A model generated the notes under the pieces. It did not search any database. It was not told the DNA's origin and saw nothing but the letters and a program-made list of their open reading frames with translations. Source: Styela clava (Eukaryota > Chordata > Ascidiacea > Stolidobranchia > Styelidae). Taken from it: 64,000 nt of DNA. Made by a program: the position numbers and the translations under genes. Below are positions 1-10,072 of this stretch, piece by piece. Numbering within the stretch: the stretch's first letter is position 1; every line of letters begins with the position of its first letter. Location of the stretch: positions 9,052,001 to 9,116,000 of the forward strand of contig NC_135262.1 in assembly GCF_964204865.1 (NCBI RefSeq), written 5' to 3'.

Positions 1-160
1 TTGTGTGATGTTTATGGAGATTCTTCCATGTCCAGAACAAGAGTTTTTGTACAGTTTAGTAGTGAAATTTTAGTATAGTTAGTAAGAATATTAAAATACC
101 AAAATATTAGACATAAGAATAATAAGTGATATAATTTAATTGTTTTTATTTTATACGCAG

Positions 161-1152
161 TGAAAAAATGGTTTGCCTCTTTGAAACAGAGTTCAGCAAA
201 TCACAATATTGGAAAAAAGCTCATCATGGGTAAATGCAAAATACAATTTATATAAAACATAATATTATATTTGTTGAAGCTTTAGTTTGGAATGATATGC
301 TGAAGCATAGTTACTGAAGCTAACAGAATAATTAACAATGGTGGCAAAGCAAAATATCTTTGAATAAACTAAAGAAACAATTTTTTGCTTAAACTTTTAG
401 ATTGCAACGTCCAAATCTGCTGAGCTGTTTGAAATGAATTACCATTTCTGAATCTACGATATGCTTTTACAATTTTTGCTTCTGTATGTTGCTTTCAGCT
501 ATGATAAAATGCTTACTTAACCCATTGTCTTTTATACTTTTGCAGAAATGAAATCGATGCAAAAAGCAGGATTCGCATTTTCTACAGATTACAAAACCTA
601 CTTCATCGTCATGTCATGTGGACGGAACGGTAAACTACAATTCATTATTATACAGTACATTTGATAGTGTTTTATTTTCTAATCGGCTAAATTGTTCAAA
701 TGTAACTCGTCGTCCATTCAAGAAAGTTAATCTCTCATCAACTATACCTTCTGACTGAAATATTATTTTATTTCTAAATCCGATAATGGTATATCAAAGT
801 AATGAAACTGTTACATAATGCCAATACGTTTCACGTTAGATTGTCCCTTAGTGACGTCTGCTCAGATCTTCGTTTACCACTTCCAAAAATATAGCAAGTT
901 TGAAATACCATGGCCCTTCTAATACCAGGAATTAAGAGCAACGCCTACGTAAATCATTGATGTATCAAGTGCAATAAAATAGTATTTCAACTATTTTTAA
1001 CAGGCGAGAAATACGTATGGGCGCATACGCGACATCCTTATCCCACTGCTAAATCTTTGGTTGCTATCTTCAACAGTTTGGTGAAAATTGGACACGGATG
1101 GAATGATGAGCCATTGTACATGTCACAATGCGCCAAGATTTCTAACATATAG
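161..1152 (+). CDS. lipocalin-like secreted protein, copy A (3' part only)
   Basis: Exons 161-229, 546-629 and 1004-1152 (stop TAG) match, exon for exon and with identical exon lengths for the first two, exons 4-6 of the complete lipocalin gene at 6798-9889. All introns are phase 1. The encoded segment contains the conserved tail FSTDYKTYFIVMSCG followed by a W and helix region resembling the C-terminal beta-strands plus alpha-helix of lipocalins. The signal peptide and G-x-W exons should lie upstream of the window. The copy stops at TAG 1150-1152 where copy B has CAG; downstream codons to the TGA used by copy B remain open and similar, so one copy lost or gained a stop. Lipocalins bind small hydrophobic ligands extracellularly; the ligand here is unknown. 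Confidence 0.8.
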
Positions 1153-1340
1153 CCTAACCTCAATTCATTTCTGCAGAAATGATATGAACACGTACATATT
1201 CAGAGAGAAATTTTATAAAGAGGAATGATAAGAAAAATAGTAATGAAGCTAATATTGTGCCCCAATACAGTTAATGACACACTTGATAGATGTAAAAGAC
1301 ATTGTAATGTAATCTGAAATTTATTATCAAATGTGATTGA

Positions 1341-1346
1341 AATAAA
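1341..1346 (+). promoter_or_regulatory. poly(A) signal AATAAA, lipocalin copy A
   Basis: AATAAA lies about 190 nt after the copy A stop codon. The same hexamer in the same sequence context follows copy B at 10067-10072. Confidence 0.55.
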
Positions 1347-2231
1347 TGATGTGAAGGGTTTTCACTCAGAACCATGTCATGTTCTTCAATAACAGTAACG
1401 AAGCCACAGCAAAAATTCAGCAAAACAAACCATATTTACGCTTCGCATTCAATAAACCTGTATGCTGTAAAGTCAATCATGAACTGTTAAACCAACATGA
1501 AAGATCGCGCAACCTTTTTATGAAGTGAAGGACTATTTCGTGATCTAATTTTTCATTCATTAATACCGAAGGAAAAGAGAAAATCAATCATGAAAGACAA
1601 AAACTGATGTTAATGAATATGTGATTTTTTTTTTTAAACTTATATTATGCGTCGTATGAACAAATTTAAATTTTCATCATTCATGGGCCATTGGGTCTAG
1701 ACTCTAGCATATACTTTACGGTAAGTCAATATGATCATTTGAAAACTGAACTTGCTGCACAAACAACTAAAGTGAAATCTGCCTCAATATATGGCATGTC
1801 AGTAGCTAATTAAAGAAGACTGAGACGGTAGTGAGACATTGAATTAACTTGGTTCTGAAAAACATGCCAACAAATTTGAGAATGTTCTACAAGAATTCCA
1901 GGGTGGATTTTTAGAGTTCCACTTATATGAGTCAGAATTAATTGTGACTACTGAACCATTTTATGATAATTCAGAGGGTACGCCTACTGAAATGCATTTG
2001 GAGCTAATGGAACCGCAAGGAAGTTTTGATTTAAAACCATTTCTTAGTTCAGTTCCGTTATGCCCTTGTACAGTGGTCGGCAACCTTTTTCAAGTGACGG
2101 ACCGGTAAAGCTTGACCAAACTTTTGGTGGACCACCTTTATACAAACGAACTAAGCATATGCAATAAATTATACGGATTAGGAAATTTATGTTGACAATA
2201 TACTAACGAGAATATCGGTCAGAGACCGAAG

Positions 2232-3142
2232 ACTTATCGATCGAAAGTTAGGGGATCCCCCAAAACAGAAACTGCGGTTTCAATTCGAAAAATTCTGCAA
2301 ACCCGAACTGGATTGTTTTGATTAGTTTTCAGCCAATATCAGAAATGTAGGAAACAATAGCCAACTCCCCATGTCGTCGAAATACTACTCGAGGAAATAC
2401 TTTTATGAAGAATTCTGCAAATCCGAACTGGATTGTTTCGATTAGTTTCCAGCCAATAGCCTATTTCTGTATTTACCAATCCTATAGTTTGTGTTAAATA
2501 CAACGGCGCTAACCCAGGTTGCGACGGCTATTCAAACACAGCCTAGCGATATTTTGGTGAGGAATTCTGCAACCCCGAACCTGATTTAGGGGTATGGACA
2601 TTGCTCAAACTTTAAGGAGTAATTATAAGTAACGAGATACGATCTCGCGGCGTGTATCCTTCGCTCTGACTCAATAGTGTGGAAAATTACTCGAAGGAAA
2701 CTTGCGCATCGCGACGACGTCAAAGTTACAAGAGAGATATGGACAAGGCTCAAAGATTAACCACGAGATACGATCTAGCGGTGTGTATCCTTCGCTCTGA
2801 CTCACTAGCGTGAAAACTTGCGCATCTGATACGCACACACACATTCAGCGCGTCTCGAAAATCTCTCGATTTGTGAAAATCCAGATCTCTTCATCACTAA
2901 TTAATTAATAACTCGCTAATTATACGACATAATTCATCCAAAATCAATAGGCTTCTGGTCCGAGATATGATGAATGCACATGCAAAATTTGGAACAGATT
3001 CAACCACGCCTTCGTGAGATATCGCGTGCATCTAACAGACAGACATACACACATACATACAGACATACATACAGACATACATACAGACATACATACAGAC
3101 AAATACCTATCAATATACTTACCGATCTTAAGATCGATAAGT
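2232..3142. repeat. repeat-rich interior of the outer hAT, with CATACAGA microsatellite
   Basis: A segment bounded by inverted ACTTATCGATC (2232) and GATCGATAAGT (3132-3142). It contains an imperfectly repeated unit at about 2285-2345, 2408-2465 and 2562-2580 (AATTCTGCAAA then CCGAACTGGATTG). A second repeated unit (GAGATACGATCT then GTGTATCCTTCGCTCTGACT) lies near 2635 and 2760, and an ACATACAGAC-type microsatellite at about 3036-3101. Such microsatellite-bearing ends are common in invertebrate non-autonomous elements. The class is not assignable by eye. Confidence 0.5.
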
Positions 3143-3478
3143 AAAAACGACGGTGATGCTATTTAATGTGATGTCTGTATTTCTTTGATGGACATTAACT
3201 GTCCCCATATTCGAGATATGGTCGACATTGACACACGTAACGTGTTTCTTACTTCCAGCCTATTTTGTTTTTGTAGTTATCAATATTGAAAACCAGGCCC
3301 CACATTAAGATTTCGGGAAAGGTAACAATTCCTGTATCGTTTTGTTGGGGAGATCTTAGTCGGACTGATGAGAGACATTCTTATACGGGCGTAGAGAAAA
3401 CAATTGACCCAGCATTATTGCGACATACTGACGTGGCAATTGTTTATGAAATCAGACATGTTGCTCAATAGTGTTATG

Positions 3479-5288
3479 CAGTGATCGGCAAAATTCATGT
3501 ACTTGCGGGCCAAATATAAACATTTCTGGTAGCGCGCGGGCCGCAATATTTCCGCCTTACAACAATCGCTACCAAAATTAAACTTCAAATTATGGCGCAT
3601 TCGCATTGCTACCCTTCTATTGCTGTGTTGAAAGCCTGTTCCAATGAGATATATATGTGGCGTTTTTTTATTATCCAGCAATACATTGTTTTTATGTACT
3701 TATTATCAATGTGAAAGATGATGTTTTTATGACAACTCGTCGTCCAACTGGTGATCTGACAATCGAGTACGAAATTTAATCTAATTGTAATGCATTTTAG
3801 ATAAAGCTGCTCAAGGCCATATGTTCTTCCGTGCACATTTCACGTTTTGCACTGTCGCACAGATGAGCTGTGGCGCAGTCCTGGGTCTCGGGGTCGAATT
3901 TTCGACGACTCGTTCCGTAACGACAACGAGTTTAACATTGAAACACTTAACAACTGCGATGTTGACTGGGCGTGTCGAGCAAATCGGTTTTGAAATGCAC
4001 AAGAAAAAAAAATATTTTTTCGTTCAAGCACTTTGGAATAGAGATGTACCGATGTATCGGTATCGGGTATCGGTATCGGCAATATAGGCCATTTTTTCGG
4101 TATCGGCCATGTATCGGTATCGGTTAGAATAAGGCCGATATTTCCGATATATTTACCTTTTTGATATGGTCCAGAATGTTTTAAAAAAAAAGGTGGAATA
4201 CTACTTTTCAATTTATTTTTTGTCTGGGGAGATCGTGAGCTATGGGCCATACATGTCCGGACCTCCGCGAGGAAATAGGATTCACCTGTTTCGGCTGTTT
4301 GTAGCTATTTATCAACCAAACTAGCTCAATCAATTTGACTATTTTCGCTGTCGAATTTTTATATTGACATTTTTAATATTACATTGTAATTATGAAGAAA
4401 TATATCAACAAAAAGCAACTACGTGCCCAGTTTTAAATGATACAGTGGAATTGGAGTCATTATTAACGGCACATGCACTTTTGTCACGGCTATAAATTCC
4501 GGCTGTTTGTCGTCAAGTGCGACTGACATTTAGTCCGTCGACAGCGATAAACTAAATTTCGACACAATTATCAGTCTACCAGGTATTAATTTTAATTTTG
4601 TTTAAACACAATTTCTTTATAGATGTTTTGACATGTCCGCCAAGACTAGATTGTCTCAAAATATATGATAGCAATTGTGAAATATTATAAAATAGTAAAG
4701 TAAAAAAACATCCTCGAAGGTTGAAGGTAGGCCTTCTACTTGTCGATGCTGATTGTTATTCTTTCATGGTGGCTTTGTTTTATTGCGGCGACGATTACGA
4801 ATAACCACAAAATAAAATATTTGTAAAATGCTTTTAACTTGAACGTAGGACGGTGGCGCTAGAATGTGTGGGCGATATTCGATATTCTTTTAACCCGTTT
4901 CTTTTAACCATTGTTTTAACCCGTCTGCCCTACACAGCACACTTAATTAAGGTAATAATTACATGGTATCGGTATCGGAATATCGGTAATATCGGCATTT
5001 TTTAGTATCGGCATCGGCGTTTTAAACTGGTATCGGATCGGTATCGGCGGAAAAAGGGGTATCGGTACATCTCTACTTTGGAATGCTCGACCCGCGTCGC
5101 TCCGCGAACGACATACAACTGACGCTACTTGTTACATAAGAAGCGCCGTACAGCAGCACTTGTCACCACATAAATCCGTGTAGAGACAATGATAAATTTG
5201 GGATTAATTTTTGTTTTATTTATGAAATGTCGGGTCGTTCGAGGGCCGCAACAAATTGGCTCGCGGGCCGCATTTTTTTGGACCCCTG
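3479..5288. mobile_element. hAT-type element nested inside the outer hAT
   Basis: The left end CAGTGATCGGCAAA and right end (reverse complement CAGGGGTCCAAAAAA) are imperfect hAT-like inverted repeats. Both subterminal regions carry GCGGGCCGCA-type motifs in inverted orientation. The flanking octamers GTGTTATG (3471-3478) and ATGTTGTG (5289-5296) differ at two positions, as expected of an aged target duplication. It is itself interrupted by the element at 4039-5075. The short open frames around 3821-4087 are not recognisable as transposase. Confidence 0.7.
4039..5075. mobile_element. innermost hAT-type element with TATCGG-rich ends
   Basis: Terminal inverted repeats TAGAGATGTACCGAT at both ends, with a perfect 8-bp target duplication CTTTGGAA (4031-4038 and 5076-5083). 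Both ends are built from iterated GGTATCGGTATCGG subterminal repeats, typical binding arrays of hAT transposases. At 1037 bp with no long reading frame it is non-autonomous. It is the youngest layer of the nest because its duplication is exact. Confidence 0.9.
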
Positions 5289-5624
5289 ATGTTGTGTTTG
5301 TCTGGTTTACTGTTGGGTGCTGTTTTTTAGTCGTGTGGTTTGTGGTTAGATTGTTGAGGTTTTATCACGGCCTTGTCCGTTTTTGTGTCACCTCTCTGCG
5401 GACCGGCAGTAACCTTCCCGCGGACCGGCGATGGGCCGCGGCGCGGTGGTTGCGGACCACTGCCCTTGTACAAGTTTTATTATTCAGTCCCAGACTCATT
5501 TTTTTAATTTTGCTCTAGCTGGCTCCGGAATGGCTTTTGGTTTTTAAAGTACTTGGGAGGCATTCAACTTGCGAACTCAATTGAATTGAAGGACAGCACC
5601 AAGGGAGATAAATCTGAAACTGAT

Positions 5625-5690
5625 TCATCAATGGATACTACGTTCCGGTATCCGCCATCTTGGTTCACATACTTCGAGAGAACCCAAATT
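5625..5690. mobile_element. half-copy of the 'AAGATGGCGG' foldback MITE
   Basis: The sequence here (CCGCCATCTTGGTTCACA and flanks) matches the right arm of the MITE at 44711-44946, without a recognisable left arm. It sits in a stretch of unit 1 that has no counterpart in unit 2. Confidence 0.5.
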
Positions 5691-6050
5691 AAAAAATTTC
5701 GATACAACTTATTAGTTGGAATATAGCAAAAATGAATCTGCCTCATCTCAAAGAATATAGAAGGAATTATAACACAAAAGCTAGTTATTATTATCTTATT
5801 TTTCAAACCTTTTAAATTTATTGCAGTTTATGAGTTACAGGTAAGAAAACTTCATTCGAAGTTCCTTTGAAAGGATATCAAGCACCTTAAACCTCAACCA
5901 GACGGCGAATAAAATAAAAACATACATAATATTGTAATTTCCAGCCATCAACAGAAACTCTTTAAAAACTTATTACGGGTTGATTACAAAATATTTATAT
6001 ATGTAAGTCGTACCGACGGAAACGTACGATAATTACATTTCTTAAAACTG

Positions 6051-6800
6051 AGGATGTTTGTCAAGACTGTCAAGATGTTTGTCAATGTTAAACATACGGT
6101 TGTAATATACCATGGAGATTATTCTCGTAGTCTTTCAATTTGCTTTGACACTCATTTAGTTAGTTTGCGATTCTCAACAAAATGTTTATTTAATATCTTG
6201 GGATGTTTGGCAAGACTTGATTATGTATGAAAAATTCCGCAAAATGTTGAACATAAAGTCGCGCTGTACCATGGAAATTATACGAACGATTATATACAAA
6301 CACAAATTGAGGTATGGGCTACAAAAGGAAAACATACAAAGATGCTTGGAACAATGACTTTTCATTTACTTTGAGTTGATAATTTACATATAAGCGTATA
6401 CAATCGTAAAAGCCCCCCCCCCCCCCCCCCCTTCGAGTCGAGTGGTGGTTCATGGTCGTCATTTGTTTGGTAATCATTCAATAATGAACAAGATCAAATT
6501 TGGCCAGTCATGTCTTCGACTTACCGATCGACTCTGTATTACCCATACATCTTATCTAGGATATTAAGCTGTCCAGCTTGAATAAAGAAAAAAAATGCAA
6601 AAGGTATATGTAATATATACGATATTAACGAAGTCTTAGTTTGATCACGAAGGCTATTTGTCAAGACACGATTATACATGAAAACTTCCGGAAAATGTTA
6701 AACATACGGTCGCACTGTACTGTAGAATTCACTTCACACAAAGTAGCTGTAATTAAAGTTGCTTTTGTATTTGTTTAGTTGATTTTACTTCAACAAAATG
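6051..6800 (+). promoter_or_regulatory. lipocalin copy B upstream region with three repeated promoter modules
   Basis: Three imperfect modules of about 80 bp occur at 6051-6125, 6200-6280 and 6649-6730. They share the order TTTGNCAAGAC, then ATGTTNAACATA, then a GTAC(C)ATGGA-like end. The first module continues through a leader resembling that just before the lipocalin start (TTGCTTT ... TCAACAAAATG at about 6130-6183 versus 6755-6800). It therefore looks like a decayed copy of the whole promoter plus start region. Which module is used in transcription cannot be told from sequence. Confidence 0.5.
6413..6431 (+). repeat. 19-nt poly(C) tract
   Basis: Nineteen consecutive C residues between the second and third promoter modules, unusual in such AT-rich DNA. 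The exact length is prone to sequencing error. Confidence 0.85.
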
Positions 6801-9800
6801 AAGATTTTGGTTTTTATACTTTGTTTCCTATTCCTGGATGGCATGAACTTGAAAGTAACATCTCATCACACAACAAAGAAATGTGTTTTACCAAAGTCTC
6901 AGAAGATTAACTGGAGCAAAGTTCGTTTTCATACTTTTTAATATTCTATAGTTTTTTTTTTAAATATTTGTTTAATAGAAAACGTTGGGAAGTTAGATAT
7001 GAACATATTGCTCACGGAAATAAGTCACATCATACCAATCAATGCACAGGTGTCTATCTGCATCAGTCGAACCAAACAAAAACTTATTTTCTCATTCGTA
7101 GTGCGACATGGAATTGGTCGATCAATTTCTGAGCAAGTAATTTTTTTCTTAAATGCTCGTATTTCATTTTGATATAGCGGCGCTGAAAAAAAAAACAGCA
7201 TGCCAGATATCAATGCCTATAACACATATAAAGCTAGAAAGAGAATTTTCGGTTTCCTGGACTAATTCGTCTCGATGACATGAATGCAATTTATACTACT
7301 GATCAATTTTTTTCTGAGTTTTCACTGCGCTAATTCTGTCAGTAGCTTTTTTGTATTGTATTAAATAATTGAGGTTGAGTTTCACAGATTCGTGGAAATT
7401 GGTACGAAGCTTTGAACAAAAAAAGTCCTTTGGAAAAACTATTAAGCTGTGACACCTGGAGTCATGTGATACCAACTAAAGATGGCGTCAAAATAAATCT
7501 CAGAAACGAAGATTGGTGAGTGATTACGTAGGTGGATGATCATTTGACTGTTTGTCAAAGAATATATACAAAGTTCATTCACTTTATGCAGGAAAACTCA
7601 CACACACAGCGTTCTTCCAATGTTCATTAGAATTACAAAATCAGGCACAGGATTTTGGAAACCTCCGACAAGTAAGTTCCTATATTTTTTGTGCTGTTAT
7701 ACTGAATTATCTACATTTTTTTCTAACAAACAATCTATAAATGAAAGTATAGTGACATCATGGGAAAAGTTTGGTTGGGCAGGTAATCGTCAATAGTGTC
7801 ACAATACTACATCCATGACAGATATATATATATGTGCAGTCCATTAGTGGAATTATAGCATAGTTAGTAAGAATTACAAAATAACAATATATTGGAAATT
7901 TGAAAAATAAATGATCAAGTCTTGCATTCGCTCTAAAAAAAGGTTGTTGTTGAATTATTTATAGTCTTGACGTTCATTCATATTCAAAATACGCAATTAA
8001 AAAGATCAAATTACTTCTTGTTCAAAAGGGTCATATGTAGTCAATTCAACATGTTTTTTCGACGAAAAGCTTGCATTTTATATTATTCTTATTTTATACG
8101 CAGTGAAAAAATGGTTAGCCTCATTCAAGCAAAATTCCGCAAATCACAAAATTGGAAAAAAGCTCATCACGGGTAAACTCAAAATACAATTTATATAAAA
8201 CATATTATTATATTTTAAAGCTTAGGTTCAAAAATACATGCTGAAGTATTGTTACTGAAGCTAACAGATTTCTTACAATAGAGGTTAAGCAAAATATCTT
8301 TGAATAAACTAAAGAAACAATTGTTTGCTTAAACTTTTAGATTGCAACGTCCAAATTTGCTGAGCTGTTTGAAATGAAATAACATTTCTGAATCTACGAT
8401 ATGCTTGTACAATGTTCGCTTCCGTATATTGCTTTTAGTATTGATTTTAAAAATAACTTACAACTTCTATTTTCATTTATATTTATGCAGAATTGAAATC
8501 GATCCAAAAAGCAGGATTCGCTTTTTCTACAGATTACAAAACCTACTTTATCATCATGTCATGTGGACGGCACGGTAAACTACAATTCATTATTATACAG
8601 TACATTTGATAGTGTTTTATTTTCTAATCATCTAAATTATTGAGATGTAACTCGTTGACAATTCAAAAAAGTTGATAAATGATTAACTGTAACTCCTGAC
8701 AGAAATATTATTGTAGCGTGCCGGCAGTCTATGAAATAATTATCCAAGTTCGGAATATCTTCCAATGTGGTCTGACGTCAAGTTTCCTTTCAATATTCAT
8801 TTCAATTTATGCAATTTTGTTCTACCTATTAATCATCCTCCAATGAAACGGTTAATACAACCAAATACTTCAAAGAAACGGAAAGCACACAACAAAAACA
8901 ACAATACCAGACAGTGAAATGTAAGAAACCCCATATACACCATAAAAACACTAAACTAGCTACTTACAATTTGCAAAACATGCTGAAAATCGACCTATGA
9001 CAGGTATTTTAAAACATGATAAACAATTCTATATGTGCACAACATTTGAACAGCACTGAGGATAGCTAATTCCACGATAAAACTGAAAATACAACAATGA
9101 ACTGCAATGGCATTGCGCGCAAACAGCAACAGGGTCCCAACATTAGCTCACTGTCCAGCACAAAAACACCCAAAAATCACAATCCAACAGTCACAAAACC
9201 ACAAACAAACATCCCCGATAACCCACCGGAAACAAGAGGCACTCCCTCAGACACTCAAAACCAAACACCCAACCGAAAACAACAACACTCAGACAATTAC
9301 ACCCTGCCAACCCACATCACACGCTAGCAGGCACACCCAGAAGAACCGATCGACAGTGTCACAGCGCCCCCAGTGTCTTCAGTGGCAAAATACCAAATAT
9401 GGAAACAATATCACATGACATCATTTAACAGATAAAACAAGGGTCGTCACATTATTTTATTTTCTAATTTGATATAGGTATATCGAAGTAATGAAACTCT
9501 CAAATGTAACGTCAATACGTTCCACTACATTTTATTTAACACGTACGTTCAGAGTGAAATTTTCCTTTAGTCTGCTCAGATCTTCGTTTACCACTTTCAG
9601 AGATGTAGCAGGTTTGACGGATTGTGGCCCTGTGTAATTGATAGCAAGGCATACATAAATCCTTGGTGTAGGAAGTACAAAAAAATAAACTTTCTAACTA
9701 TTTTTAACAGGCGAGAAGTACATATGGGCGAACGCGCGACATCCTTATCCCACTGCTGAATCTTTGCTTGCTATTTTCAACAATTTGATCAAAATTGGAC

Positions 9801-9889
9801 ACGGATGGAATGATGAGCCATTGTTTATGTCACAGTGTGTCAAGATTTCTAACATACAGCCCAACCCCAATTCATTTCTGCAGAAATGA
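6798..9889 (+). CDS. lipocalin-like secreted protein, copy B (complete)
   Basis: Six exons: 6798-6920, 7388-7515, 7592-7671, 8104-8172, 8491-8574, 9711-9889; 220 aa. Residues 1-22 (MKILVFILCFLFLDG start) look like a signal peptide. Exon 2 opens with IRGNWYEAL, the lipocalin G-x-W motif (G44, W46). C29 and C62 near the start, plus cysteines in the FIIMSCG and MSQC segments, could form disulfides. The C-terminal part (YIWANARHPYPTAESLLAIF) fits the last strand, the conserved R/W region and the alpha-helix of lipocalins. Known family role: extracellular carriers of small hydrophobic molecules. Here the ligand and tissue are unknown. The donor after exon 1 (GTTCGT) is weak. Intron 5 carries a 738-bp insertion. 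The subfamily is not assignable. Confidence 0.85.
8713..9450. mobile_element. 738-bp insertion in lipocalin copy B intron 5
   Basis: Absent from the matching intron of copy A and flanked by direct repeats ATTATT (8707-8712 and 9451-9456). The + strand of its right half is strikingly poor in T and rich in A and C. The ends (GTAGCGTGCC and GTCGTCAC) show only a weak inverted relationship, so the transposon class is unresolved. The overlapping frames at 9097-9418 reflect the A/C-rich composition rather than a gene. Confidence 0.7.
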
Positions 9890-10066
9890 TAATAAACACA
9901 TAAATAATTAATCAGAGAGAAATTTTATAAAGAGGAAAAAGCAACTGCGAATAATAAGAGAAATAGTAATGAAGCCTATATTGTGCCCTAATACAGTTAA
10001 CGACACACTTGATAAATGTAAAATATATTGTAATGTAATCTGAAGTTTGTTTTGAAATGTGATTGA

Positions 10067-10072
10067 AATAAA
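10067..10072 (+). promoter_or_regulatory. poly(A) signal AATAAA, lipocalin copy B
   Basis: Located 178 nt beyond the copy B stop and conserved in context with 1341-1346. Confidence 0.55.

Larger units (their letters stand above)
2071..5462. mobile_element. hAT-type DNA transposon, outer element of a nest
   Basis: The left end CAGTGGTCGGCAACC is the inverted repeat of the right end (reverse complement CAGTGGTCCGCAACC). The element is flanked by a perfect 8-bp target duplication CCCTTGTA (2063-2070 and 5463-5470), the hAT signature. The empty site is visible in the paralogous flank near 10840, so insertion post-dates the lipocalin duplication. No intact transposase was found inside; the interior holds two further elements and older repeats. 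Confidence 0.9.
1..6060 (+). repeat. tandem duplication unit 1 (lipocalin copy A plus 3' flank)
   Basis: Apart from the hAT insertion at 2071-5462, this stretch aligns by eye, in order, with unit 2 at about 7840-13400. Matching landmarks include the exons, the AATAAA region, the sequence around 1720-2060 versus 10500-10840, and 5820-6050 versus 12250-12290 joined to 13150-13370. About 860 bp in unit 2 (roughly 12290-13150) has no counterpart here, and a further 1.2 kb of unit 2 (about 10950-12120) is replaced by a short segment. The two units are therefore a gene-containing segmental duplication that has diverged by insertions and deletions. Confidence 0.8.

Noticed and set aside
3036..3101. 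CRISPR-like array of short repeats
   Set aside because: It is a simple ACATACAGAC-type microsatellite without spacers, in a eukaryotic transposon.
3821..4250. Open frames on both strands (88 and 136 aa) in the hAT nest
   Set aside because: They run across the boundary between two nested elements and into the iterated TATCGG subterminal array, so they are not genes.
5189..5518. 109-aa frame with hydrophobic stretch
   Set aside because: It spans the right ends of two hAT elements and the genomic flank; hydrophobicity comes from T-rich sequence.
7025..7740. Short frames in the lipocalin introns
   Set aside because: They do not respect the splice sites that give a continuous lipocalin frame.
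9097..9418. Two overlapping open frames (76 and 103 aa) in lipocalin intron 5
   Set aside because: They lie inside an A/C-rich insertion absent from the paralogous intron; compositional openness (Thr/Gln/Asn/Pro-rich in both frames) explains them.
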